Of a stretch of DNA of 64,000 nucleotides, positions 42,598 through 52,500 are shown piece by piece (position 1 is the first letter of the stretch; each line of letters starts with the position of its first letter). This DNA comes from JANXUR01 sp038229415 (GTDB lineage Bacteria; Acidobacteriota; Terriglobia; Terriglobales; Acidobacteriaceae). The position numbers were made by a program, and so were the translations under genes. The DNA lies in NCBI GenBank assembly GCA_038229415.1, contig JBBROM010000002.1, forward strand, positions 124,001 to 188,000, given 5' to 3'. A model generated the notes under the pieces. That model saw only the letters and a program-made list of their open reading frames with translations, did no database searches and was not told the DNA's origin.

Positions 42598-43080
42598 ATG
42601 ACAACGCGAGCAGAGGAGTTGCGATCAAAGCTCGACATGGCCTGCGCTCTTAGGGCACTCGGCCACTTAGCCTACGACGAGATGCCTGCGGTTGCATGGG
42701 AGGCACTTGAGTTTGGTTATGACGGGTCTGCCTTACGTAGATTAGCAGCCATGAATCATCCGACGTTCTTTGAGGTAGGCGATCTCTTTGATCAGGCAAT
42801 GGCAGAGATGGGCCAAAAACCTTGGTCGCCGGAAGATGCGCTTCTGTTAGTGGTGAGGCCAATCGCGGAGCGGATACTACGTGGGGAGATAGAGCCGCTG
42901 GAAGGCGTGGACCAAATATCCAATATGGTATACACATCACAGTACTTTCCAACGGAGTTGGATGTATTTCATTACACGTATAGTGACGACTGCATCCCAA
43001 GGATATTGGAAGGTTGTCGGAACCTTGTGCAAATGAAAATTGCTCATGAGACAGAGCCGGGAAGGCTTGGGACTTTGTAA
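42598..43080 (+). CDS. hypothetical protein between recO and glyQ, 160 aa
   Basis: I do not recognise this family. It is soluble and acidic in the centre, with no signal peptide. Features are a helical N-terminal part (RAEELRSKLDMACALRALGHLAYDEMPAVAW), a middle segment FFEVGDLFDQAMAEMGQKPWSPEDALLLVVRPIAERI, and an aromatic stretch ELDVFHYTYSDDC near the C terminus. It starts 12 bases after recO without a good ribosome site, and ends 9 bases before glyQ. It interrupts a common recO-glyQ order, which suggests insertion. Confidence 0.7.
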   Translation: MTTRAEELRSKLDMACALRALGHLAYDEMPAVAWEALEFGYDGSALRRLAAMNHPTFFEVGDLFDQAMAEMGQKPWSPEDALLLVVRPIAERILRGEIEPLEGVDQISNMVYTSQYFPTELDVFHYTYSDDCIPRILEGCRNLVQMKIAHETEPGRLGTL

Positions 43081-43089
43081 ATTTCAAAA

Positions 43090-44085
43090 ATGACAAACGT
43101 TATAAAGACCGTGCCGCCCACCTTTCAGGAACTCATCCTGAACCTCTCCGCATTTTGGGCGAAAAAGGGATGCGTTCTTCAGCAACCGATGGACCTAGAA
43201 GTCGGCGCGGGCACCATGGCTCCGGAGACATTTCTGCGTGTGCTTGGCCCCAAGCCCTACAAGGTGGCCTATGTGCAGCCGTCGCGGCGCCCGGCGGACG
43301 GACGTTATGGCGAGAATCCGAATCGGCTCTACAAACATTCTCAGATGCAGGTTATTCTCAAGCCTCCGCCGGAAAACGTACAGGAGTTGTATCTGGAGTC
43401 GCTGGCTGCGATTGGGATTGACCTCAGCAAGCATGACATTAAGTTTGAGGAAGATAACTGGGAGTCGCCGACGCTGGGCGCATGGGGTCTAGGCTGGCAA
43501 GTAATGCTCGACGGATTGGAAATCACACAGTTCACTTATTTTCAGCAGTGCGGCGGTGTGGATCTCGACCCTATTTCGGCAGAACTGACTTATGGGCTGG
43601 AGCGCATCGCGTCCTTCTTGCAAGATGTTGATTCGATCTATGAAATAGTCTGGTCGCGTGAGCCAGAAGTAGATGGCAAGGCAGGCCAGATATTTACTTA
43701 CGCTGACGTACGTCTCGCTGACGAAGAGCAGTGGTCTACTTACAATTTTGAAATGGCGGATGTAGCGAAGCTTTGGGAACACTTCAATTTGAATGAGGCA
43801 GAGTGCGCGGCGCTGATTGCAGGATACAAGAAAATCGCAGCAGCTGAGGGTGAAGCAATCGCTGCTGGCACTGCGTCGAAACGTACTTATGCTGTGACGC
43901 GGTATCCACTGCTACCGGCGTATGAACTTTGCCTGAAGTGCTCCAATTTATTCAACGTGCTAGATGCGCGCGGCGCGATTTCTGTTACGGAACGTGTAGG
44001 TGTGATTGCGCGCGTCCGCACCTTGGCCGTGGGTGTGGCTACTGCTTGGGTGGATCAGCAGAAGGAAATTGCCCGTTTCGAGTAA
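43090..44085 (+). CDS. glyQ: glycyl-tRNA synthetase alpha chain
   Basis: The catalytic subunit of the alpha2beta2 bacterial GlyRS. TFQELILNLSAFWAKKGCVLQQPMD starts the protein, then GAGTMAPETFLRVLGPKPYKVAYVQPSRRPADGRYGENPNRL (quoted only in part as PSRRPADGRYGENPNRL), EDNWESPTLGAWGLGWQV and FTYFQQCGG, all family-diagnostic. Length 331 is slightly longer than E. coli GlyQ, with a C-terminal extension. The beta chain follows in the same operon. Confidence 0.97.
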   Translation: MTNVIKTVPPTFQELILNLSAFWAKKGCVLQQPMDLEVGAGTMAPETFLRVLGPKPYKVAYVQPSRRPADGRYGENPNRLYKHSQMQVILKPPPENVQELYLESLAAIGIDLSKHDIKFEEDNWESPTLGAWGLGWQVMLDGLEITQFTYFQQCGGVDLDPISAELTYGLERIASFLQDVDSIYEIVWSREPEVDGKAGQIFTYADVRLADEEQWSTYNFEMADVAKLWEHFNLNEAECAALIAGYKKIAAAEGEAIAAGTASKRTYAVTRYPLLPAYELCLKCSNLFNVLDARGAISVTERVGVIARVRTLAVGVATAWVDQQKEIARFE

Positions 44086-44106
44086 GTGAATTCAGCAAGG
44101 GAAAAC

Positions 44107-46263
44107 ATGGCAGATTTATTATTGGAAATCGGCTTGGAAGAAGTTCCGGCGCGCATGATTCAGGCCGCTGCAGAAGAGTTGCAGAAACGCGTCGGCGATT
44201 TGCTGAAGCGAGAGCGATTGGTGTCGCCAGACGCTGCAGCGCCAATGATGTTTGATACGCCTCGGCGCCTCGCCGTTGCGTTCGCCGGTGTTGCGGAGTG
44301 CCAGCCTGATCTGACAGAGCAGATACTGGGCCCGTCGGTGAAGGTTGCATTCAAGGATGGCGCACCTACACCCGCTGCCCATGCCTTCGCCAAGAAAGTC
44401 GGCCTCGATATTGCTCAGATTGAGCGTGTCACCAATCCCAAGGGAGAGTATCTTGCCGCCAACGTAAGGCAGACCGGGCGCAATGCTGCGACAGTACTGG
44501 CCGAAGCACTGCCCAAGGAATTGAATTCCCTGTACTGGCCGAAGAGTATGTACTGGCGCGAACCCGGCGAGCGCTTTGTGCGTCCAGTGCGGTGGTTGGT
44601 GGCGATGCTGGATGAGCGGGTGATATCGCTGGAGTTCGACGGAGTCGTGGCGGGAAGTGCCTCACGGTCGCATCGGCAGAAGGAGCTGGCGGGCATGGTA
44701 TCAGTCCCGCTACAGGGTGCGTCCAGCTACGTTCAAACTCTGCGCGGTGCAAGTGTACTCAGCCGCCCCGAGCGCACTGCCAAGATTCGTAAAGACTTGG
44801 ACGCGGTGACGCGCACGATTCCCGGCGCACACTGGCGCGAAGACGCGGCGCTCCTCGATATCGTGGTGAACTTGTGCGAGTTTCCTTCGGTGATTTTGGG
44901 GACGTTCGAGCCCGAATATTTGACGTTGCCGGAAGAGGTGCTGGTAACGGTAATGCGCGACCACCAGTGCTATTTCGCGCTCGAAGACTCGAACCACAGG
45001 TTACTGCCACACTTTCTGGCAGTGCTGAATCGTGATGGCGATCCGCATGGACTGATCGTACATGGGCACGAGCGCGTGTTGCGCGCACGTTTTAACGATG
45101 CCCGCTTCTTCTACAACTTCGACCAGAAGCACTCGCTTCAAGATCGGGTGAAAGTTCTGCAAGCAGTTACCTTCCAGAAGGACTTGGGTAGTTACTATGA
45201 AAAGTCACAGCGTATGGAAGTTTTGGCAGAATGGATATGTAAGGAGATCGCTGCGCATGACAAGAGCCTCGTGATTTCAGCCGAGACAGTGAAGACGGCA
45301 GCACGCCTGGCTAAGACGGATCTTACCTGCGAGTTAGTCAAAGAATTCACAGAGTTGCAGGGAGTGATCGGCGGCCTCTACGCGGAAGTGCAGGGGGAAG
45401 GCAAAGCTGTGGGCAGCGCGATTTACGACCAATATCGTCCAGCTGGTGCGGAGGATGAAGTTCCGCGCACGTTGGAAGGCGCAGTACTGGCAATTGCCGA
45501 TAAGGCCGACAGTATCGCTGGCATGTTCCGGCTCGGTTTGACCCCGAGTGGTTCAAAGGATCCGTTTGCGCTCAGGCGGCAGGCCAATGGAATCGTGCGA
45601 ATTGTCGCGGAGAAGTCCCTTCCGTTGCCCCTCAGTGCACTCATGCTGGTCGCGATGGATCAATTCGCAGGCTCCCCTGCGTACGCCAAATTCGCTGCCT
45701 TTAACGAAGGTAGAGAAAAGGCTGCCGACTTCTTCCGCGAACGACTGGAGTTCTACCTGCGCGACGCTAAGGGCTACGCCTACGATGTCGTCAAGGCAGT
45801 TCTAGCTGCGGGTGCGGATGACGTATCAGATGCTGTGGCGCGCGCTGAAGCAGTGAGCGCGGTTCGGTCGTCGGCCGATTTCGCTGCGATTGCGGCTTCG
45901 TTCAAGCGAATCAAGAACATTCTGCGGCAGGCGGATGAGAACAAGTTCGGCATCGCCCCAGAAGTAAACGCTGCTTTGCTGAAAGAAGAAGCAGAGAGCA
46001 TCTTGTTCGCCAAGGCGAGCGAAACAGCGCATGCCTCGGAAGCATACTGCAAAGCAAGCGATTACGTCGCTGCGCTGCGCGAGATTTCGCAGCTTCGCCC
46101 GGCGCTTGACCGTTTCTTTGACCAAGTAATGGTGATGACAGAAGACTTAGTGGTTCGAGCCAACCGACTGGCCGTTTTGCGGCAGATTCTGCACGACTTC
46201 TCCACGATCGCGGATTTCTCCGAAGTAGTGGTAGAAGGTTCGAGTTCGGACAAGAAGCTCTAG
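44107..46263 (+). CDS. glyS: glycyl-tRNA synthetase beta chain
   Basis: The tRNA-binding subunit of GlyRS. I chose ATG 44107 (AAGGGAAAAC before it), giving MADLLLEIGLEEVPARM as in the family; the frame is open to GTG 44086 directly after glyQ. Other marks are DTPRRLAV, the FVRPVRWLVAM region, RDHQCYFAL, an HD-like region around ITLE-type helices, and the C-terminal anticodon-binding domain DQVMVMTEDLVVRANRLAVL. Length is 718 residues. Confidence 0.96.
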   Translation: MADLLLEIGLEEVPARMIQAAAEELQKRVGDLLKRERLVSPDAAAPMMFDTPRRLAVAFAGVAECQPDLTEQILGPSVKVAFKDGAPTPAAHAFAKKVGLDIAQIERVTNPKGEYLAANVRQTGRNAATVLAEALPKELNSLYWPKSMYWREPGERFVRPVRWLVAMLDERVISLEFDGVVAGSASRSHRQKELAGMVSVPLQGASSYVQTLRGASVLSRPERTAKIRKDLDAVTRTIPGAHWREDAALLDIVVNLCEFPSVILGTFEPEYLTLPEEVLVTVMRDHQCYFALEDSNHRLLPHFLAVLNRDGDPHGLIVHGHERVLRARFNDARFFYNFDQKHSLQDRVKVLQAVTFQKDLGSYYEKSQRMEVLAEWICKEIAAHDKSLVISAETVKTAARLAKTDLTCELVKEFTELQGVIGGLYAEVQGEGKAVGSAIYDQYRPAGAEDEVPRTLEGAVLAIADKADSIAGMFRLGLTPSGSKDPFALRRQANGIVRIVAEKSLPLPLSALMLVAMDQFAGSPAYAKFAAFNEGREKAADFFRERLEFYLRDAKGYAYDVVKAVLAAGADDVSDAVARAEAVSAVRSSADFAAIAASFKRIKNILRQADENKFGIAPEVNAALLKEEAESILFAKASETAHASEAYCKASDYVAALREISQLRPALDRFFDQVMVMTEDLVVRANRLAVLRQILHDFSTIADFSEVVVEGSSSDKKL

Positions 46264-46294
46264 CTTTAGCGCTTCTTCCGAGGGGAACACAGGA

Positions 46295-47311
46295 ATGCGC
46301 GTTCGCATGGCGATCACTCGCAATATTTGTAGGTTGATGTGCGGCAGGCAGTGGCGGATGTTGCCACTCCTGCCGCTTTTGCTGGTGCTGGCGTTCGCAG
46401 CACCTCCAACTAAACTGCCATTCGAATTACGCCGCGTGTCGCAGGCACCGATCCTTTCGCCTCAAGGCAATAGCTGGGAGTCGGCTGGAACGTTCAATCC
46501 GGCAGTGGTAGTGCATCATGGCAAAGTGGTAATGCTATATCGCGCGCAGGATGCGGCGGGCACGTCGCGCATTGGATATGCTGAAAGCGCTGACGGCATT
46601 CACTTCACGCGACGCGCAGAACCCGTGTTGTCGCCAGAGGCTGACTACGAAAGAGGCGGCGGAGTTGAAGATCCCCGGCTAGTAAAAGTTGGCCGCACTT
46701 ACTTTCTGACTTACACGGGTTACAACACCAAGGACGCGCAGCTGTGTCTTGCGACCTCGCGCGATCTGATTCACTGGCAGCGCCACGGCGTGATTCTGCC
46801 AGCCTACAAAGGCAACTGGAACGTGATGTGGACGAAGTCTGGTGCGATTGTGCCGCGCAAAATCCACGGTAAATACTGGATGTACTTTCTGGGAACTTCC
46901 GCCGACAAGACCGATCAAACAGGCCTGGCATCGTCTCCTGACTTGCTGCATTGGACGGAAGAGACGCTCGCACCAGTGATTCCGACTCGTCCGGGTGAGA
47001 TGGATGCGCGCGTCTCTGAACCGGGGCCTGCGCCGGTGGTAACGTCATTTGGCATTCAGTTGATCTACAACGCTGCCGACAGCAGGCTCGTCTATCGCAC
47101 GGCAGTCGCGGTGTTCGACAAGAACGACCCGCGCAAGCTGACGTATCGCAGCAGCACTCCGCTGCTGGAGCCGCAGTTGGAGTGGGAGAAAACGGGGCAG
47201 GTTCCGAACGTGATCTTTGTAGAGGGTATGGTGGACTTTCAAGGGCGCCGTCTCTTCTATTACGGAGCGGCGGACAAGTACATCGGCGTGGCGGAAGCAG
47301 TACAGAAGTAA
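46295..47311 (+). CDS. secreted GH130-like glycosidase/phosphorylase
   Basis: A signal peptide (core LPLLPLLLVLAFA) precedes a five-bladed propeller of the GH130 family. Key segments are SAGTFNPAVVVHHGKVVMLYRA, the catalytic GVEDPRLVK with its Asp, TKSGAIVPRKIHGKYWMYFLG and the closing YYGAADKYIGVAEA. Classical GH130 members phosphorolyse beta-mannosides in the cytoplasm. Export of this one makes hydrolysis, as in some beta-1,2-mannosidases, more likely than phosphorolysis. That is inference. Confidence 0.85.
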   Translation: MRVRMAITRNICRLMCGRQWRMLPLLPLLLVLAFAAPPTKLPFELRRVSQAPILSPQGNSWESAGTFNPAVVVHHGKVVMLYRAQDAAGTSRIGYAESADGIHFTRRAEPVLSPEADYERGGGVEDPRLVKVGRTYFLTYTGYNTKDAQLCLATSRDLIHWQRHGVILPAYKGNWNVMWTKSGAIVPRKIHGKYWMYFLGTSADKTDQTGLASSPDLLHWTEETLAPVIPTRPGEMDARVSEPGPAPVVTSFGIQLIYNAADSRLVYRTAVAVFDKNDPRKLTYRSSTPLLEPQLEWEKTGQVPNVIFVEGMVDFQGRRLFYYGAADKYIGVAEAVQK

Positions 47312-47375
47312 ATCGCGTTCGCGAAATGATTCCCAAAGGACTGAGGCATTCCGCAACGCCCTAGAAGCTGTTTTC

Positions 47376-47969
47376 TTACTGTGTCTTCTGCAGGCGCGTG
47401 AGCAACTTCTGCGCCAGGTTTTCTTCACTCTCCGACCACAGTAGTCGGGTGTTCGCGCCGGAAGTTTTCTCCAGACTGCTGGTGAACGCCACCAGTTGTT
47501 GAATATCAGCGCGCACGTAGCCGGAGACTTCGTCTGTGATGTCGAGCTCTTCGTGCAAAAACGGCGCGTCCATGCCAAGGTCGAATTGCAAGTGTCCGTT
47601 CTGCTCGCAACTGGCATCGTCAAAGTGCAGGCTGTTGACGATCAGATGCACCGCGCGCGGTGAGCGCAGCCACTCCGGTGCGTCGGGCACAGGTTGCCAG
47701 AGGTCCCAGTGCAGGCGAAAGACATAGGCGTAATCTTCGAACACGAACTCCTCGGCATCGCGAATCACCTCTTCCGGCGTCGCGCCCGCGTCGTAGCGCC
47801 GCTCCAAGGTGGTAGCTTCAGTCCACGAAATGGGATGCAGCGAGAGGTAGTCCACGCCTGGCTTGGTCTTGGAAGAAGGGAACTGCCGCATCGCCGCCAG
47901 CGCCTTGGGCAGCATCTCGATGGGCGTGAACGTAGCGAACCACAGGCTGTAATAGAGAGGGTCGGGCAT
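47376..47969 (-). CDS. conserved hypothetical protein, 197 aa
   Basis: I chose ATG 47969, which starts MPDPLYYSLWFATFTP; the frame is open to 48131 but the extension is low in complexity and unlike coding sequence. The protein is acidic and soluble, with segments PGVDYLSLHPISWTEATTLERRYDAGATPEEV and DEEFVFEDYAYVFRLHWDLW-like aromatic runs. It seems widespread in acidobacteria by my recollection but I know no function. It is convergent with the GH130 gene and has tRNA-Glu on the other side. Confidence 0.7.
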   Translation of the reverse strand: MPDPLYYSLWFATFTPIEMLPKALAAMRQFPSSKTKPGVDYLSLHPISWTEATTLERRYDAGATPEEVIRDAEEFVFEDYAYVFRLHWDLWQPVPDAPEWLRSPRAVHLIVNSLHFDDASCEQNGHLQFDLGMDAPFLHEELDITDEVSGYVRADIQQLVAFTSSLEKTSGANTRLLWSESEENLAQKLLTRLQKTQ

Positions 47970-48133
47970 CACTTCTATTTTAATGCTTTGGGTGGCTGCG
48001 GTGCATGGGCGAGACGTGGAAGGCATGTTGACGACGCGACCGCTTTGACACTGCGAAAACGAGGCTGATAAACTAGAGGTGTCGCGCAAGAGCGCCTGCC
48101 GCTTGCTGTTTCGCGCGATTCCTTCCACCACGC

Positions 48134-48211
48134 GTCCCCGTCGTCTAGCCCGGCCTAGGACACCGCCCTTTCACGGCGATAACACGGGTTCAAATCCCGT
48201 CGGGGACGCCA
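48134..48211 (+). tRNA. tRNA-Glu (anticodon TTC)
   Basis: The acceptor stem is GTCCCCG / CGGGGAC with encoded CCA. The anticodon loop is CTTTCAC, the anticodon stem pairs CGCC with GGCG, and its outer pair is a C-A mismatch. The T arm is ACGGG-TTCAAAT-CCCGT. The D arm starts TCGTCTAGCCCGG. The discriminator is G. Identity to bacterial tRNA-Glu is clear. Confidence 0.95.
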
Positions 48212-48415
48212 AATACAATCAAATATTTTGCTGAAGCCTATTTCTCGCTTCCTTTTCGCTTCCTTTGCGCGACGACGCTGCGAGGACGGGCTTTGAGTCA
48301 CAAGGCCGAAGAGCCGGGGCTCGGGTTAATGTCCCCATAGGGCAGAAGCAGCAAAATAGCAAAATGGGCATATAGTGGAAGCCGTTCTTCAAGTCGAAGA
48401 GGAGACTTAGACTGA

Positions 48416-49465
48416 ATGAAATCATCGCTTGCGATACTTCTTTTTGTGGTGGTCGTTCCCTGGGTGATTCGTGCACAGACTGTGCCCGCTTCGAGCAGTC
48501 GGGCCTCCGCAGTTCAGGCCTCTTCCACCGAGACTTTGGACCCCGACGCGTTTTATCACCTTGGTCCGGATTCGTTTCCGCAAAGCGGAGTCCCCAAGGG
48601 TGACATTCGAGGGCCTTTCACCCTGCCGAGCACGGCTTATCCAGGCACTCAACATACCTATTGGGTTTACGTTCCGGCGCAGTATGATCCTGCGGTTGCC
48701 GCCAGCCTCATGATCTACCAGGACGGCCAGGCATTCATGAATCCTGAAGGCGATATCCGGGCGCAGAATGTGATGGACAATCTTATTTTTCGGCGCGAAT
48801 TGCCGGTCATGATTGCTGTGTTCATCAATCCCGGCCGCCGTCCCGATCAGCCCGAGCCCAACGCGACTGAGTGGGGTGACAATACTACGAACCGGCGCGT
48901 TGAATACAACTCGCTCGACGATAAATACGCCCGCGTTATCGTAGATGAGCTGATGCCCGTTCTCTACAAGGAATACAACATCTCCAAAGACCCGGAACGG
49001 CATGGCACCGGTGGGTCGAGCTCAGGTGCGATTGCCGCGTTCACAGTGGCGTGGGAGCGTCCCAACCAATTCCGTAAGGTCTTGAGTAACGCGGGAAGTT
49101 TTGTGGATTTGCGTGGCGGCGATGCTTATCCTGACATGATTCGCAAGAGCGACAAGAAGCCGATCCGAATTTTTCTCTGCGACGGGCGCAACGACAACCG
49201 GGGCCAGCGTCCCGGAGAGGCCACCTACGATGTAGCCCGTGACTGGTTCTATCAGAACGTGCGCATGATGCAGGCTCTTACAGCAAAAGGCTATGACTTG
49301 AACTATGCGTGGGGCATCAATAAGCATGGGCAGAAGATGGGCGGCGTTGTGTTTCCGGAAATGATGCGTTGGCTATGGCGCGATCACGAATTCTCAAGCG
49401 ATCCGAAAGACACCGTCGAGCGTTCCTTGAACGAGGCAAGAAAGAATGTCGCATCAAGGAAATAG
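48416..49465 (+). CDS. secreted esterase, Fes/esterase-D (CE1-like) family
   Basis: A signal peptide (MKSSLAILLFVVVVPWVIRA) precedes an alpha/beta hydrolase. THTYWVYVPAQYDP-like strand HTYWVYVP, LMIYQDGQAFM, and IAVFINPGRRPDQPEPNATEW are typical of enterochelin-esterase-like enzymes. The nucleophile elbow is HGTGGSSSGAIAAF. The acid and His candidates are FLCDGRNDNRGQ and GINKHGQKMGG. Substrates of the family include feruloyl esters and siderophores. In this sugar-rich neighbourhood a carbohydrate esterase role is likely. Confidence 0.88.
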   Translation: MKSSLAILLFVVVVPWVIRAQTVPASSSRASAVQASSTETLDPDAFYHLGPDSFPQSGVPKGDIRGPFTLPSTAYPGTQHTYWVYVPAQYDPAVAASLMIYQDGQAFMNPEGDIRAQNVMDNLIFRRELPVMIAVFINPGRRPDQPEPNATEWGDNTTNRRVEYNSLDDKYARVIVDELMPVLYKEYNISKDPERHGTGGSSSGAIAAFTVAWERPNQFRKVLSNAGSFVDLRGGDAYPDMIRKSDKKPIRIFLCDGRNDNRGQRPGEATYDVARDWFYQNVRMMQALTAKGYDLNYAWGINKHGQKMGGVVFPEMMRWLWRDHEFSSDPKDTVERSLNEARKNVASRK

Positions 49466-49551
49466 AGTGTGGGTCTCCGCTGGTGGTAATGGACATAGCT
49501 CACCCTCCAAAGAGATCAAGGTTGTCGCGAGGCCCTTGGTGTCAACCCTTC

Positions 49552-52500
49552 CTAGTTCACGGTGAAAGTCAAGGAACCCGACGTTCCTCCCCCTGGCCCG
49601 GCGTTGTTTACGGTCACATTGGACGTGCCCTTGGTCGCAGTCTTGGCTGCGGGAACCACTGCGGTCAGCTTAGTCGCGCTCACAAAGGTCGTGGTCATGG
49701 ATCCGCCGTTCCACCTCACCGTGGAATTTGCCACAAAGCCAGATCCTGTCACAGTGACGGTGAAATCCGCTCCGCCATGGGTTACGCTGTTGGGCGAAAC
49801 GGAAGTAGCCACCGGCAGCGGATTGTTCACCGTGTAACTGAAGTTAGGGGAGGTTCCGCCGCCGGGCGTCGGATTGTTGACCGTCACCTGTGCGGTCGAG
49901 CCGGTCGCAATATCGGCCGCAGTAATCGTGGCCTTGATCTGCGTTGCGCTTACGTAGGTCGTGGTTCGTGCTGACCCATTCCATTGCACCGCTGATGTCT
50001 TAACGTAGTTTGTTCCGGTAAGAGTCAGGGTGAACGCAGCACCACCAGCCGTAGTGTTGGCAGGGGATGCTGACGTGATGGTTGGCTTCGGATTGTTAAT
50101 GGTGAACGTCGAGTTGGCCGACGTGCCTCCACCCGGCGCAGGGTTTGTTGCAGTAATGTTCGCAGTGCCCGCCAAAGCAATGTCGGCGGCTGTGATGGTC
50201 GCGGTAAGTTTGGTGGAGGAAGTATAGGTGGTGGCGCGGCCAGCTCCGTTCCAGTTCACTGTGGAGTTAGTGACGAATCCCGTGCCGTTGACGGTTACGG
50301 TCAACTGAGCACCACCAGCCGTAGCGCTGGCTGGATTGAGCGATGTGATGGTTGGCACGGCATTGTTGATGTTGAACGTCTTTGTGGCGGAAGTTCCGCC
50401 GCCGGGCGTCGGATTGTTGACCGTGACGCTGGCCGTGCCTGCGCTGGCGATGTCGCTCGCGGGGACGGTTGCAGTCAGTGACGTGGCACTCACAACAGTT
50501 GTGGCCAGGTTGGTGCCATTCCACTGAATCTTGGAGCCAGCCACATAGTTAGTTCCTGTCGTAGTAAGTGTGAATGCCGCGCTGCCGGTGCTGGCGCTGG
50601 TAGGCGAAATTGAAGCCAAGGTCGGCACCGCATTGTTGACCGTGAAGTCAGACGACCCCGAAGTGCCGCCGCCTGGTGTTGGATTGGTGACGGTAACCTT
50701 GAAGGTGCCCGCAAGGGCAATGTCAGCAGCGTTGATAGTTGCATTGAGCTTGGTCTTGCTGACAAAGCTGGTGGTTCGTGCCGTTCCTGCCCAGTTCACT
50801 ACCGAGGTGCTCACGAAGTTTGTGCCTGTCACCGAAAGCGTGAAGGCTGCGCCACCAGCGGTTTTGCTGGTAGGCGCAAGCGTCGTGATGGTGGGCCTGG
50901 GGTTGTTGACGGTAAAGGTTTGAGAAGCGGAAGTGCCGCCGCCCGGTGCCGGATTGGTTGCGGTAACCGGGAACGTACCTGCGTTGGCGATGTCGACGGC
51001 GGGCACAGTCGCCGTGAGCTTGCTGCTGGACTTGAACGTTGTGGCGAGCGCTGCACCGTTCCAGTTCGCTATAGCTCCAGTGACGAATCCAGTGCCATTC
51101 ACGGTGAGAGTGAAGGTCACTCCTCCTGCAGTCTGGCTGGTGGGCGCAAGCGAAGTAAGCGTCGGAATGATGTTGTTGATGGTGAAAGTGAGTGCGTTGG
51201 AGACACCACCACCGGGTGTGGGATTATTCACAGTAACCGAAGCGGTGCCGGAGTTCGTGATGTCGGCTGCGTTAATCGTCGCGTTGAGTTGCGTGCTGCT
51301 GACGAAGCTTGTGGTTCTGGCCGAGCCATTCCACTGCACGGTGGCTCCGTTGACAAAGCTGCTGCCTGTAACGCTCAGAGTGAAGGCCGTGCCGCCCATG
51401 GATGCGGTCGCTGGCGATAAGGAAGTCGCTGCTGGGACAGGATTATTCACCTGGAATGCGAACGAGCCAGAGGTCTGGCTGGTTGAGGTGCAGAACACGG
51501 TTACTTGTGACGTGCCAGCAGTTGCGATGTCGTTCGCCGGCACTGTAGCAGTCAGCACGCCTGTGTTGACGAATGTGGTGGTCAGGTTTGCGCCGTTCCA
51601 CTGCGCCTTGCAGGTCGAGTCGAAGGCTACTCCGTTTACGGTCAGTGTAAACGTAGCACCGCCAGCGGTCGCGCTCGTCGGCGAGATCGAAGTTACCGCA
51701 AAGATATTCAATACATTCGCAGTGTTGATGCCCCACATGCTGCGTCCGTGCGTCGCCGCCCACAGCGTGTGCGTCTGGTGCTGAAAGGCAAGATCAACGA
51801 CGGCGACTCGGGGAAGACCCGTGACCAGGGTGTTCCAACCGGAGCCGCTCGTGGTGGTATAGAAAACCCCGATGTCGGTTGCGACATACAGAACTCCAGC
51901 TTGATCGGGATCTACAACCAGGCCATTCGCAGGCACGTCCGGTAGGTTGTTGGTGATGTCAGTCCAGGTAGCGCCGGTATTTGCCGTCATAAAGATATGT
52001 CCGTTGGCATCGCCGCCGCCATCAAAACCGGAGTAAATCGCATAGGCAATACTGGCACTATGCGGGTCGGGCACCACCGCGGTGATAAAACGGTTGGGCA
52101 GATTGGTTTGTGTGATGTCTGTCCAAGTAGCGCTGGTGCCGGACAGTGCATTCTTGGAAACGTGGAGGCGGGCATCGCCGCTGGCGACGTATACGGTATT
52201 CGAATCCACCGGTGAAACCGCAATGCTGGATAGCGCGTTCCCACCCAGCGTCAGATCGGGAGAAATTGGCGTCCAGGATGTGGCTCCGTTGGTGCTTTGG
52301 TAGATGAACTGCGTGCCGAAATAGAGCCTCTGTGAGTTCCCCGGGTCCATCGCGACGGGTGGAACCCACATCACAAGATCCGCAAAATTAATGCCGTTCG
52401 TCACCGGATTGAATGTGACGCCACTGTCCGTTGACTTGTATAGCGAGAGTGAAATGCAGTTCACGTAGATCGTTGACGGCGTGGTGAAGTCGAACAGATT

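Noticed and set aside
49555..51714. CRISPR-like periodic repeat
   Set aside because: The 270-base period is coding TIG domains with diverged copies, not identical short repeats with spacers.
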